DNA from: Rahnella aquatilis CIP 78.65 = ATCC 33071
Lineage (GTDB): Bacteria > Pseudomonadota > Gammaproteobacteria > Enterobacterales > Enterobacteriaceae
Direction of reading: 5' to 3'
Assembly: GCF_000241955.1 (NCBI RefSeq)
Contig: NC_016818.1
Coordinates: 1,736,001 to 1,800,000, forward strand
Length of the DNA stretch: 64,000 nucleotides
The notes beneath the pieces are model-generated. The model saw nothing but the letters and a program-made list of their open reading frames with translations, ran no database searches and was not told the DNA's origin. Numbering within the stretch: the stretch's first letter is position 1; each line of letters starts with the position of its first letter. The translations under genes and the position numbers were made by a program. Positions 36,199 through 45,408 of this stretch are shown here, piece by piece.

Positions 36199-36897
36199 TC
36201 AGAACGGGCTGGCATTGCGGGCTTCGATCCGTTCCCCGTTAACCGGATGTACAAAATGCAGTTCGCTGGCGTGCAGCATCAGCCGCGGGGTCTGTTCGGT
36301 GCCCGGCAGCAGGCGGCCGCCATACAGATCACAGCCCAAAATAGGATGGCCCAACTGCTGGCAGTGAATGCGAAGCTGATGAGTGCGTCCGGTCTCCGGG
36401 GTCAGTTGTACCCGCGTCAGTGGCAGTAACGCGCCATTTTCCGACTCATGATAAAAGCGCTCAACCACCCGGTAGCCGGAGCGGGCGGGCTTGCCGTGGA
36501 TGGCGCAAATTGACATCAGCGGGAACAGCGCCGGGTCCTTGGCGATCGGCGCATCTGCCATCCCTTCGTCATGTTGCAGATGTCCGCACAGCAGGGCGCT
36601 GTACAGTTTGGTCACTGTGCGCTGACTGAATTGCTGGCAGAGGGCGGCATTGATGGCCTTATTGCGCGCAATCACCATCACCCCGGACGTCCCGAAATCC
36701 AGGCGGTGGACCAGCGTACAGCCCGGAAATATCTTTACCAGCCGGTGATGTACGGAATCAAGGTTTTGCGGATTTTTCCCCGAGAGGCTGAGCAGTCCGG
36801 TGGGTTTATTGATAAGCACCAGATGCTCGTCCTGATAGAGGATCTCGATCTGCTCATGACAAGGCGGGGCAATAAAAGTATCGATAATCGCAGACAT
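36199..36897 (-). CDS. RluA-family RNA pseudouridine synthase
   Basis: Converts specific uridines in RNA to pseudouridine. From the ATG at 36897 (MSAIIDTF) it is 232 residues; a longer frame to 36990 seems non-conserved. The catalytic aspartate is in LVHRLDFGTSG; other family blocks are VLINKPTGLLSL, KLYSALLCG and GRTHQLRIHCQQLGHPI. It lacks an S4 domain, as does RluA, but the divergence from E. coli RluA makes the RNA target uncertain (rRNA or tRNA). Confidence 0.87.
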   Translation of the reverse strand: MSAIIDTFIAPPCHEQIEILYQDEHLVLINKPTGLLSLSGKNPQNLDSVHHRLVKIFPGCTLVHRLDFGTSGVMVIARNKAINAALCQQFSQRTVTKLYSALLCGHLQHDEGMADAPIAKDPALFPLMSICAIHGKPARSGYRVVERFYHESENGALLPLTRVQLTPETGRTHQLRIHCQQLGHPILGCDLYGGRLLPGTEQTPRLMLHASELHFVHPVNGERIEARNASPF

Positions 36898-37029
36898 CGG
36901 GCTACCGGATAAAGAGTGGGAACGGATGATAGCGAATTTTAAAGCGGGTGGCGAATCTGGCGGTTCACCTGGCAGATCAAGGGATGGCAACAGAAAATCC
37001 CCGCCGAAGCGGGGAGAGGTTAACGCTTA

Positions 37030-38535
37030 TTACAGCGCGGCGCCGAGCACCAGAAACAGGCAGTTGAGCACGACCAGCAAGCCGAGCAGTGGCAGCACCC
37101 ACAGCAGATAGCGCGTATAGCTGACTTTGGCCAGCGCCAGTCCGCTCATCACGATGGCTGAGGTGGGCGAAATCATCGCTATTGTACCGACCGCGCACTG
37201 AAATGCCGTCACCACCATTTCGCGGCCGACGTCGGTAAAATCCGCCATGGGTGCCAGCACCGGCATCGCCAGTGTCGCCAGCCCGGACGAACTGGGTACC
37301 AGGAACGACAGCGGCATGATCAGCAGATACATCAGGACATTGAAGGTGCCGGAAGGCGCGCCGCTCGCCAGACTTTCCATGGAGTGCAGCACCGTGTCGG
37401 TGATCTGCGCGTTGTGCATAATTACCGTGATGCCACGCGCCAGCACGATAACCAGCGCGGCACCCATAAAGTCGGCGATGCCCGCCAGCATAGCATTGTA
37501 GAGCCCGTTGCCGCGCAGGCCGCCCAGCAGGCCGGTCACTATCGACATAACAAAAAACAGCGCGGTCAGCTCGGGGAAGTACCAGTCCAGTTGCCAGGAC
37601 CATGAGGTGGCGTCCGGTCCGGCGATCACCTGCGCCCAGGGAATGATGGCGAAAATCATGAAGACGAATGTGGCGGCGAAAGTCAGCATCACGCCTTTCT
37701 GGCGGCGGGTCATAGGCGGTGGCAACTGCAATCTGGCCTGCGCCAGCTCCCGGTCCTCAGCGGAAAAGCCTACTACCGAATGTGCGGCGTTGCGCTGCAC
37801 GCGGCGGGCATAGCGCACCACATACAGAATGGCGACGGCCGTCAGCACGATAAACATCGCGAAGCGCAGACCGATGCCGCTGCCCATCGGCACGCCAGCA
37901 CCCGCCGAGGCTGCGCCGGTCATGAACGGATTGACGGTGGAGTTCATGTTGCCCACCACCGATCCCACCAGAATCACGCCCACCGCTGTCATCCGATCGA
38001 AGCCGAGCCCCAGCAGCAGCGGCACCAGCAGCGCATAGAAGCCCAGCGTTTCTTCACCCATGCCGTAAGTGGAGCCGCCGATGGCGATAAGCAGCATCAC
38101 CATGACGATAAGCAGCCCGCCGCGCTGTCTGAAGCGCTGCGCCACATGTCCGAGACAGGCGTCAATCGCGCCGGTTTTCGTCGTTGTGACGATAAAGGCG
38201 CCCAGCGACAGCACGTAGAAAAATACGCCGATGGCACCGAACAGGTTACCGCTCTCGTAGGGACCGACATGGCCTGCCGCATTCTCCACGCCGTAAAGTC
38301 CGTTCACCGGTGCCAGAAACAGTTCTTTGATCCGCTGCACGGTGGTCAGCGGACTGGCGGTAACCTGAAAGCTGCCCGCCACCGGGCGACCGTCCGCCAT
38401 GTGGTATTGTCCGGACGGAATGATGAACGTCAGCAGCCAGACGACGGCGGTGATGACCAGCAGAACGGTGTAAGTGTTAGGAAAGCGCCAGGCTTTACGG
38501 GTCGCCGGTGCGACGGCGTTTTCATATTCAGACAT
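37030..38535 (-). CDS. YfcC-family carrier (DcuC/AbgT-like superfamily)
   Basis: Polytopic inner-membrane protein, 501 residues from the ATG at 38535; the overlapping ATG at 38538 is equally possible and would overlap the kinase stop as ATGA. Family blocks include FPNTYTVLLVITAVVWLLTFIIP (as pattern), GMGEETLGFYALLVPL, VGNMNSTVNPF and, near the end, PSSSGLATLAMPVLAPMAD. YfcC relatives are linked to uptake of acidic or basic small molecules. Last gene of a three-gene operon with an SIS protein and a sugar kinase, so it probably imports their substrate. The region is noticeably GC-rich. Confidence 0.85.
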   Translation of the reverse strand: MSEYENAVAPATRKAWRFPNTYTVLLVITAVVWLLTFIIPSGQYHMADGRPVAGSFQVTASPLTTVQRIKELFLAPVNGLYGVENAAGHVGPYESGNLFGAIGVFFYVLSLGAFIVTTTKTGAIDACLGHVAQRFRQRGGLLIVMVMLLIAIGGSTYGMGEETLGFYALLVPLLLGLGFDRMTAVGVILVGSVVGNMNSTVNPFMTGAASAGAGVPMGSGIGLRFAMFIVLTAVAILYVVRYARRVQRNAAHSVVGFSAEDRELAQARLQLPPPMTRRQKGVMLTFAATFVFMIFAIIPWAQVIAGPDATSWSWQLDWYFPELTALFFVMSIVTGLLGGLRGNGLYNAMLAGIADFMGAALVIVLARGITVIMHNAQITDTVLHSMESLASGAPSGTFNVLMYLLIMPLSFLVPSSSGLATLAMPVLAPMADFTDVGREMVVTAFQCAVGTIAMISPTSAIVMSGLALAKVSYTRYLLWVLPLLGLLVVLNCLFLVLGAAL

Positions 38536-39470
38536 CATGCACCTCGTGAAACGGAACGGACTAAGGAAGGGGCGACCAGGCGGCGCGCCAGCGCGACCCC
38601 GCCCATAACCGGCGGACACGCTAACAACAGCAGCGACAGCCGGGGATCGTGTTTGCGCAGACGCGCGGCCAGCCGGTCGAACAGCGGCGGCTGATGGCGG
38701 ATTACGCCGCCCGCTGCCACCACGCAGTCGACTCTGGCACCGCGGCGGCACAGCCGGGCGATAAGCTCCGCCAGCGATTCGGCCGCAGCATCGACCACGC
38801 CCGCCGCCAGAGGCGAACCGGCCTGCAGGCATTCGAAAATAACGGACGCGTGGCGACTCCAGGCGCTGACAGGCTGGCGCAGCAGTTGCGACGGCAGGTC
38901 CAGCAGGTGGTCCACCTCGAAGACGCGCGTCAGCGCGATGGCGAGCGGATCGTCGCTGTGACCCCGATCCCAGTCTGTCAATACCGCGCGGATCCCTTCA
39001 CGCACCAGACCGCTGGCCCCGCCTTCGTCGCCCACCAGCCAGCCCCAGCCGCCCGCCAGCAGCCAGTTGTCTTCCGGCCCCAGGGCCGCCGCCACCGAAC
39101 CCGTACCGGCAATCAGCCCGGCCGCGTGTGGCTGGCTGGCACACAGCGCGACCAGCGCCGCGTCGTTAACCACCCGACACACGCTGTCGGGAAAGTGATC
39201 CGCTATCAGTGCCGTCATGCGCGCGCATTCGTCGGGCGTATCGCAGCCGTGCGCACCGATGCCTATCGCCGGTGGCGGCGAGGCGAGTCCGGCCTGTCCG
39301 GCGGCGAGGGCAATCAGCTCAGCCATGCGCGCGGCCTTGAAGGCATAGCTTTCGCCGCCCCAGCGTCCGGTTGGCCACTGCGCGTCCACCCGCGCCTGTC
39401 CGGCGCTGTCTTCGATGCGAATATGAATTTTGCTGCCGCCTACATCCATTCCCAGCCAGCTCTCTGTCAT
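38535..39470 (-). CDS. BadF/BcrA-family sugar kinase (N-acetylglucosamine-kinase-like)
   Basis: A 311-residue kinase of the ASKHA fold. The N-terminal phosphate motif is GMDVGGSKIHIRI, adenosine-side motifs are LIAGTGSVAAAL and GGWGWLVGDEGGASGLVREG, and VVAAGGVIR follows. This is the pattern of eukaryotic-type GlcNAc kinases and bacterial glucosamine kinases. It would phosphorylate a sugar imported by the neighbouring carrier. Overlaps by four bases with the upstream SIS gene (39467-39470) and touches the carrier gene. Confidence 0.85.
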   Translation of the reverse strand: MTESWLGMDVGGSKIHIRIEDSAGQARVDAQWPTGRWGGESYAFKAARMAELIALAAGQAGLASPPPAIGIGAHGCDTPDECARMTALIADHFPDSVCRVVNDAALVALCASQPHAAGLIAGTGSVAAALGPEDNWLLAGGWGWLVGDEGGASGLVREGIRAVLTDWDRGHSDDPLAIALTRVFEVDHLLDLPSQLLRQPVSAWSRHASVIFECLQAGSPLAAGVVDAAAESLAELIARLCRRGARVDCVVAAGGVIRHQPPLFDRLAARLRKHDPRLSLLLLACPPVMGGVALARRLVAPSLVRSVSRGA

Positions 39471-40486
39471 GACGCGACCCCGCTGATTTTGGTGTCCAGC
39501 CGTGCGACAACACCGGCATCGATATCGCGATCCAGAACCCGGCCCAGCGCGATCGCCAGCAGATCCATGACCAGTATTTCCAGCGCCAGCCGCTGCAGCG
39601 GCGGCAGGACCGGCAGTTGCACTGTCTCCGCGCCGGGCAGCGACACGGCTTGATCTGTCACAAGCAATATCGGTACACCGAAAGGTACAAGCTGTTTCGC
39701 CAGCAAGATTTCCCGTTCGCCGCCGATCAGCACGTGTGCGGTGCCGTGACCAACGGCATCGGTCATGCCGTGCAGATAGTGGCGGGTTCCCATGCCCATC
39801 GCTGCCATTTTCGGCCCTTCGCGCAGTAACAGTGCGCCCTGTTCAGCGGCGCTGAGACTGGTGCCGCCACCGACGAAATCGATACAGCCGGTCTGGCTGG
39901 CCTGCTGTGCGAACCGGTCCACGGCCGCCCGGGCGGTATGCCTCACTGCGTCCAGTTGCGCGGGCAACTGACGCCAGCCTGTGCTGCAGTCGCGTCCGAT
40001 CAGCGCATCCGTCAGCAGGCCCAGACAGACGCTGGTGGCCAGCAGCGCCACGGAGGACATGCCGGAATCGATCAGCGTGCCGAGCCAGAGCGTGTCGGCG
40101 CTCACCGCCGACAGCGGCGAGTCGGCCTGATTGACCAGCGCCAGCCGCCGCCCGGGGCGCTGCTGTTCCAGCACTCTCACGACTTCCGGGCTGCGTCCGC
40201 TCTGAGATACGCCCAGATACCAGTCTGCCAGCGGCGGCGTGCCGGCAGGCATGTCGTCACCGTTGCTGCGTAGCGCCTGGTAACCGGCCGCCCGCAGTTC
40301 ATGCACCGGCGCGGCGAGCACCGCATAGGATGCGCCGATACCGGCAAACAGTAGCGTGCCGCCGCGCAGTGCGGCGATATCCAGTGTGTCGAGCCACGCC
40401 TGCGCTCGCTCGCAGGTCGACTCCAGCACGGCAGCCTGCCGGGCGACACCCTGGGCGAAAGGGATTAAAATTTCTGTGCCGGTCAT
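39467..40486 (-). CDS. SIS-domain sugar-phosphate isomerase/deaminase-like protein
   Basis: Double SIS-domain protein, 339 residues, related to the isomerase half of GlmS and to AgaS. First SIS: FAGIGASYAVLAAP and VSQSGRSPEVVRVLE (phosphate-binding SQSGRS). Second SIS: DFVGGGTSLSAAEQGALLLREG then MGTRHYLHGMTDAVGHG. Expected to act on an amino-sugar phosphate or sugar conjugate. First gene of the minus-strand operon SIS-kinase-carrier, divergent from the AbiEi-ROK regulator. Confidence 0.83.
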   Translation of the reverse strand: MTGTEILIPFAQGVARQAAVLESTCERAQAWLDTLDIAALRGGTLLFAGIGASYAVLAAPVHELRAAGYQALRSNGDDMPAGTPPLADWYLGVSQSGRSPEVVRVLEQQRPGRRLALVNQADSPLSAVSADTLWLGTLIDSGMSSVALLATSVCLGLLTDALIGRDCSTGWRQLPAQLDAVRHTARAAVDRFAQQASQTGCIDFVGGGTSLSAAEQGALLLREGPKMAAMGMGTRHYLHGMTDAVGHGTAHVLIGGEREILLAKQLVPFGVPILLVTDQAVSLPGAETVQLPVLPPLQRLALEILVMDLLAIALGRVLDRDIDAGVVARLDTKISGVAS

Positions 40487-40842
40487 GTCATCATTTCCCT
40501 GTAGTGTTAAGGATGAAACTTTTATGTCTCAAACAACTTCGCACAGTTTGTTCAGCGCGGGAAATGGCATAATAAATTGATAAAAATCATATAATTGACG
40601 TTTTTATGTCGCATTTTTCTCGTATCATTTCTGCCGGTGAAGACAATTTTCTCCGTGATCACTTGACCGGGGGGCATCATCTCATGCATAAAAATTGACC
40701 TTAATACCATAACATTGACCGCAGTAGCCCGCAGCAGCAGCGGAGCGGCAAGGTAAATAAGTATTCCCTATGATGGAGTCGCCCGTTTCGGGTGAATCCG
40801 CCCCGCTGCACACCGTGCGGTTAACCGCGTAAAGGAGAGAGA
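40487..40842. promoter_or_regulatory. Divergent promoter region of the SIS operon and the AbiEi-ROK regulator
   Basis: 356 bases without a gene. The half near the SIS operon (40560-40710) is AT-rich, the half near the regulator is GC-rich and contains a CCCG-TTT-CGGG hairpin near 40788 and a perfect palindrome at 40817-40828. Individual promoters are not clear. Confidence 0.45.
40817..40828. promoter_or_regulatory. Perfect palindrome GCGGTTAACCGC before the regulator start
   Basis: A 12-base perfect palindrome ending only three bases before the AAAGGAGAG ribosome-binding site of the AbiEi-ROK gene. It may be an autoregulatory operator of this regulator. Confidence 0.35.
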
Positions 40843-42585
40843 ATGGCTCATTCATCATGGCCGGTGCTGGTGCTGGCCCGCGACCACGACGCGGCAGTGA
40901 TTAGCCGGGCGCTGAAGCGGCGGCGGCTGCAACGTCTGGCGCGTGGCGTCTACAGCGGTGACATTGACACCCCTGCTGACATCATCGTCAGACGTTATCT
41001 GTGGGAAATTGCCGATTATTTCTTTCCGCAGGCTGTGGTGTGCGGGGCGAGTGCAATGCGGGCCGATCCGGCCGCGGGCAGCGTCATCGATCTCTGTCAT
41101 TCGCGGCGGCGGCCGGTTGTCCTGCCAGGGATAACGCTGCGTCCTCAGACCGGTGCGCCACGCCAGTCTGACGACACGCCGCTGCACGGATCGCTGTGGC
41201 TCAGTTCGCCCGTGCGCAGTTTGTTGTGGTTTTTCAGCCAGCCGGTGGCCGCACGCGACAGCGGGCTGCTCTACGGCTGGTGGCACCGGCAGGAGGTGGA
41301 TCGCCGCGAGCTGCTGTCCGGTCTGGCGCAGCGCGCTCATGCACTGAATCAGCAGGCGGCTGTGGCGGAGGTGACGGCGTTTTTACGCCAGCGCGCCGGG
41401 GATACTCTGCCGGACGGGGAAGGGCCGGGGCCGTCTGCGGCGCTCAGTGTTACGGCGCAATTGCTGGCGATCGAACTTATCGCGCTGGGCGGCGCGACTC
41501 AGTCCGAGCTGACGGCAAGGCTCGGCATGGCCAAAAGCACGGTGTCTACCGGTCTGCAAGAGCTACAGCGTCACAGTTCGATCGTCGCCACGGCCGGCGC
41601 CAGAGGGCGCGGTGCCAGTGTTTATCAGCTGGCGCGTCAGGCTGGGTGGGTGCTCGGTGCGGATATCGGCAACAGTCAGGCGCTGTTTATCGCCCGTAGT
41701 CTGGACGGCCGGCAACTGGCGCTGCGTCAGTTCACCAATGGCGCGTCCGCGCAGCTTGTGATTGCGGCGGCCGACGCCATCGCCGCACTGCGTCAGGAAT
41801 TGTCCGCCTTTGGTCCGCTGCTGGCGGTGACGGTGGCTTTGCCCAAACCGGTGCGCCCGGATGTGCCGCTTTCCGGACGCGACGGTCCGTCGCAGGCCGG
41901 ACTCTCGCCGGATGCCATTCTGGCACGGCTGCCGATACCTGAAGGCGTGCATCCGTTGGTGGAAAACAACGTCAACTGCGCGGTGGTGGCCGAAGTCAAT
42001 CACGGCATCGGCCGGGGGCTGCAGGATGTCGCTTTCCTGCAGATAGGCGAACGCATCGGTTGCGGCATTATTGCCGGGGGCGCGCTGATTCACGGCGCGC
42101 GCGGCTGCGCCGGTGAAATCGCCGACCTGCCGTTTCCCTGGAGCGAGCGGGAGAAACCGGGCGAGTTGCTGCTTGAGCAGCATCTGGCGCAGCGCGGATT
42201 TCTGGATAGCTTCAACGCACGCCGGCCGCCGGGCGCTCCGGCGGTACGCTCGCTTGAGGCGCTGCTGGAGCGGGCGGCACGCGGCGAACCTGTCGCCCAG
42301 CAGGCGGCGCAGCATTACGGCGAGCAGATCGGCTTTCTGGCGTTAGGTCTGGTGGCGATACTGGATCCGGCAATGATCATTCTCGGCGGCAGCGTCGGCT
42401 CGAACCGGTTGATTGTCGCGGCGGCGCGGCGGACGGTTGCCGCCATATCGCCCTATACCACCGTCGCCGCCTCGCAGTTTGGTCATCTGGCGACGGCGGA
42501 AGGGGCGGCTCAGCTGGCGCTCGAGGCTGCGCAGCGCAAACTGCTGGGCAAGGCGGTGCGGCCGCGCCAGGGCGACGCGGTCTGA
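40843..42585 (+). CDS. AbiEi-like domain fused to a ROK-family repressor
   Basis: A 580-residue regulator with an unusual make-up. Residues about 15-45 (AVISRALKRRRLQRLARGVYSG) resemble the winged-helix start of AbiEi-type antitoxins, and about 45-145 (IADYFFPQAVVCGASAM ... LHGSLWLSSPVRSLL) their C-terminal domain. A second helix-turn-helix follows near 225-250 (SELTARLGMAKSTVSTGL), then a ROK domain (VLGADIGNSQA ... VENNVNCAVVAEVNHG ... GGALIHGARGCAGEIADLPF). The ROK zinc motif with its cysteine cluster is degenerate and no kinase activity is expected. No AbiEii-type toxin gene is adjacent. The probable job is control of the divergent SIS-kinase-carrier operon in response to a sugar ligand. 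Confidence 0.8.
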   Translation: MAHSSWPVLVLARDHDAAVISRALKRRRLQRLARGVYSGDIDTPADIIVRRYLWEIADYFFPQAVVCGASAMRADPAAGSVIDLCHSRRRPVVLPGITLRPQTGAPRQSDDTPLHGSLWLSSPVRSLLWFFSQPVAARDSGLLYGWWHRQEVDRRELLSGLAQRAHALNQQAAVAEVTAFLRQRAGDTLPDGEGPGPSAALSVTAQLLAIELIALGGATQSELTARLGMAKSTVSTGLQELQRHSSIVATAGARGRGASVYQLARQAGWVLGADIGNSQALFIARSLDGRQLALRQFTNGASAQLVIAAADAIAALRQELSAFGPLLAVTVALPKPVRPDVPLSGRDGPSQAGLSPDAILARLPIPEGVHPLVENNVNCAVVAEVNHGIGRGLQDVAFLQIGERIGCGIIAGGALIHGARGCAGEIADLPFPWSEREKPGELLLEQHLAQRGFLDSFNARRPPGAPAVRSLEALLERAARGEPVAQQAAQHYGEQIGFLALGLVAILDPAMIILGGSVGSNRLIVAAARRTVAAISPYTTVAASQFGHLATAEGAAQLALEAAQRKLLGKAVRPRQGDAV

Positions 42586-42659
42586 TCTGATGCGGACAGG
42601 GACAGAAATTTATGCGATTTGTGACCAAACCGCGAATTGTTAGCGTTAACCGGGTCGTA

Positions 42660-43472
42660 TTAGTAGGGACGACCTTCCCCAAAAGCACCGTCAGTTAAAC
42701 AAATCTCTGCGGCGAAAAGGGCGCCCTGACGCAGGCTCTGGGGCAGGGTGTTGCCTTTAACCTGTGCCAATAAAAAAGCCGTGATAAAAGCATCGCCTGC
42801 CCCAAGCGTGTCTACCGGTGTGATAATTTCCGGCGGCTCACTCATCCAGATACTGCCATTGAACAGCAAAGCGCCTTCAGCCCCGCGTGTGGCAACGGGA
42901 AGACGGCATCCCGCCTGCCATGCCGTTTCCAGTATCCCGCGTGTTTCTTCCATACTGCGCTCAGCGCATGAGAAAAAACCGTAGTCTAACCAGCGACATA
43001 AAGGACCTATTTTTGCCGCATCAAAATCATCAGAGAAATCATAGGATAAGCTGCCGGGAAGCGCCCCTAATCCGGGTAATAGCGCATCAGCGTAGCTGTA
43101 AGCACTGGTATGTATCAGTGAAAACTGACGAAGCCAGGGAATATCATTTAAGACAAAATCCATCGGCGTGGTCTGCCGGATCCCTCCGGCATTGGAGTCA
43201 ATAAACCGTCGTTCCCCTTGTTCAACGGTCAGACTGGCATAACCATTTTCACCAGGCACTACCCGGCAATGAGAGATATCTATCTCCCTTGCTTCCAGTA
43301 CGCGGCGAATATGTTCTGCCGCGCTGTCGTCGCCAAAAACGCCCAGATACGCCGCCTTTGCGGATAATAACCGGGCGTACACACTGAAGTTAAGCGCGTT
43401 CCCTCCCGGATAGCCGATACCTGTATGGGTATAGCGGTCAATAACGTTATCGCCCAGGCCAAGTACTTTCAT
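42660..43472 (-). CDS. PfkB-family sugar kinase (FrlD-like)
   Basis: A 270-residue ribokinase-type kinase from the ATG at 43472 (MKVLGLGDNVIDRYT). It has the PfkB signatures YPGGNALNFSVYARLL near the N-terminus and DTLGAGDAFITAFLL near the C-terminus with the catalytic aspartate. Closest in feel to fructoselysine 6-kinase FrlD (261 aa). Last gene of the minus-strand operon after an FrlB-like SIS protein and a binding protein, so it would phosphorylate an imported Amadori compound. Confidence 0.85.
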   Translation of the reverse strand: MKVLGLGDNVIDRYTHTGIGYPGGNALNFSVYARLLSAKAAYLGVFGDDSAAEHIRRVLEAREIDISHCRVVPGENGYASLTVEQGERRFIDSNAGGIRQTTPMDFVLNDIPWLRQFSLIHTSAYSYADALLPGLGALPGSLSYDFSDDFDAAKIGPLCRWLDYGFFSCAERSMEETRGILETAWQAGCRLPVATRGAEGALLFNGSIWMSEPPEIITPVDTLGAGDAFITAFLLAQVKGNTLPQSLRQGALFAAEICLTDGAFGEGRPY

Positions 43473-43483
43473 TTCGTTATCTC

Positions 43484-44461
43484 CTAATAAGCGACCTGTC
43501 CCATGTATCGTCGTGTTTCCAGCGGGTGCTGACGTACCTTCGCTAATGCAGCGCGATATTCGCACATAACACTGTAGAAGAGGACGGGGTTAAAATACTC
43601 CACCACACTGGCGGGAATGACGCCAAGCCCCAGCTCCTTAGCATCAACAATTTCCACCTTATTCCCGTATTGATGAAGGAAATTGCGCGCTCTTTCATCA
43701 AGCACTCTGGTGCGGCCTTCATTCATCATCAGGATCCAGGGGGTATTCAAATCCGTCACTTCAAACGGACCATGGAAAAATTCGCCACTATGAATTGATG
43801 CCGCATTAAGCCACTGCATCTCCATTAATGAACAGATGGCAAAGCCATAAGCATGTCCGTAGGAAGCCCCGCTCGACAGAATGTAAAAAAGTGATTCCTG
43901 GGCGTAGCGCTCAGCAAAGGCTGCGCTGCGCGCCTGTACCTGACGCCGGGCCCGGGAGATAATCCCGTCAATTTGCGCCATGCCTGCGCGGAAATCGGCA
44001 TACCCTTCGTAACCTTCGGTTTGTTGCAAGGCATCGACACAAAGACTCAGAATAATTGCTATCGGGTTATTAATAACCTGGCTGTCATCTCCCCAGGCAT
44101 AAAGCAGATTACTGTCAGAAAAGCCGATAAGCTGCGCATTTTCATTGTGCGTCAACGTCACGGTGACGCTGCCCCGGCTTTGGGCCAGTTTGGCAGCGGC
44201 GACAGACTCGGGCGTATTTCCCCCGTGCGAGCAAACAATCGTCAGCGAACGGGGGCCCAATGTCTTTGGCGCGGCATGAACAAACTCGTTTGCGGTCATC
44301 ATGTAACTGTGCAAAGCCGTCGATTCACTGTTAAGAAAATAATTTGCCGGGTACATATCCACCAAAGACCCGCCGCAGGCCACAAGAAACACCTGTTTCA
44401 GTCCACCCTGCGGGAGGAAGCGCTGCTCAAGAAGGGAGGAAATAATGGCTGACGTATTCAT
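43484..44461 (-). CDS. SIS-domain deglycase, FrlB/FraB-like
   Basis: A 325-residue double SIS protein. First SIS: LVACGGSLVDMYPANYFL and IVCSHGGNTPESVAAAKLA; second SIS: YILSSGASYGHAYGFAICSLMEMQW. HSGEFFHGPFEV carries the glutamate and histidine typical of FrlB/GfrF/FraB deglycases, which split phosphorylated glucose-amino acid conjugates into glucose 6-phosphate and amino acid. The adjoining PfkB kinase would supply the 6-phosphorylated substrate. Spaced 11 bases from the kinase gene and 3 from the binding-protein gene. Confidence 0.85.
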   Translation of the reverse strand: MNTSAIISSLLEQRFLPQGGLKQVFLVACGGSLVDMYPANYFLNSESTALHSYMMTANEFVHAAPKTLGPRSLTIVCSHGGNTPESVAAAKLAQSRGSVTVTLTHNENAQLIGFSDSNLLYAWGDDSQVINNPIAIILSLCVDALQQTEGYEGYADFRAGMAQIDGIISRARRQVQARSAAFAERYAQESLFYILSSGASYGHAYGFAICSLMEMQWLNAASIHSGEFFHGPFEVTDLNTPWILMMNEGRTRVLDERARNFLHQYGNKVEIVDAKELGLGVIPASVVEYFNPVLFYSVMCEYRAALAKVRQHPLETRRYMGQVAY

Positions 44462-44464
44462 AAA

Positions 44465-45247
44465 TTACTCACCGTACACATTGAAATTGAAATATTTTTT
44501 AGCCAGCCGGTCGTAGGTGCCGTCTTTGCGTATCGCCTTAATCGCACCGTTGAGTTGTTCCAGCAGCTCACTATTTTGCTTCGCAATGCCAATACCGGTG
44601 CCCGGACCAAAAATGGCATCATCTTTTACCTGCGGTTCAATCAGGCTGAAATGCTTTCCCTGGGGTTTGTCCAGCAACGCGGTGGTGACCACCGTCGCAT
44701 CGTCCAGCGTGGCGTCCAGACGACCGACGACTAAATCGGCGTAAACTGCCTCTGCTGCGGGATAGGAAACCAGTTCAACCCCTTGTGATTGCCAGTGTTT
44801 CTTTGCATAGGCTTCGAATACTGAGCCCTGCTGTACGCCCACACGCTTACCCTGCAAAGATTCGGCCAGCGGTTTGAGACCGCTGTCTTTTGAAGCGACC
44901 AGATATGCCGGTGTGTTGAATAATTTATCGGAGAAGTTGATCGCTTTTTTACGTTCATCTGTAATCGACAATGACGAAATAATGGCATCGAATTTACGCG
45001 CCTGGAGCGCAGGGATCAGGCCATCAAATCCGTTTTCAACCCAAATACATTTCGCCCTGAGCTGAGCGCAAATCGCATTACCCAGGTCAATATCAAACCC
45101 CTGCAGGCTGCCATCCGCAGCTTTAAACTCAAAGGGCGGAAACGTCGCATCAGTACCAAACCGGATTTGCTGCTGTGCTGATGCATGACAGGAAAGCCCC
45201 GTCATAGCCAGGCCAATGGAAAATAGGACAAGCGCTTTTTTCATCAT
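44465..45247 (-). CDS. Family 3 periplasmic amino-acid-type binding protein
   Basis: A 260-residue ArgT/HisJ-like solute-binding protein with a signal peptide (about 1-24, cleavage near ASA-QQQ). Family blocks are IRFGTDATFPPFEF, GFDIDLGNAIC, DGLIPALQARKFDAIISSLSITDERK (as pattern) and GVQQGSVFE. First gene of the operon with the FrlB-like and PfkB-like genes; no permease or ATPase gene is present, so it would need to share a transporter such as HisQMP. The ligand is probably a sugar-amino acid conjugate (inference). Two tandem ATGs at 45247 and 45244; GGGAG suits the second slightly better. Confidence 0.85.
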   Translation of the reverse strand: MMKKALVLFSIGLAMTGLSCHASAQQQIRFGTDATFPPFEFKAADGSLQGFDIDLGNAICAQLRAKCIWVENGFDGLIPALQARKFDAIISSLSITDERKKAINFSDKLFNTPAYLVASKDSGLKPLAESLQGKRVGVQQGSVFEAYAKKHWQSQGVELVSYPAAEAVYADLVVGRLDATLDDATVVTTALLDKPQGKHFSLIEPQVKDDAIFGPGTGIGIAKQNSELLEQLNGAIKAIRKDGTYDRLAKKYFNFNVYGE

Positions 45248-45408
45248 TCACTCCCATTAAATATACCGTAAAATGTACCATGAAAGATATACGCCCGCCG
45301 GTCAGGATACGCAATCACTTTAATAAATTTAATCAACTATAATAATAAGTTATGGTGATGTGGTCTGGTTAGTTATTGTCAGTGATTGTTCGGTGTCTGA
45401 TATTTCCG

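Noticed and set aside
37780..39653. Two frames above 300 codons on the plus strand opposite the carrier, kinase and SIS genes
   Set aside because: Expected in GC-rich DNA; arginine- and histidine-rich products with no motifs, while the minus-strand genes are tightly coupled and have clear families.
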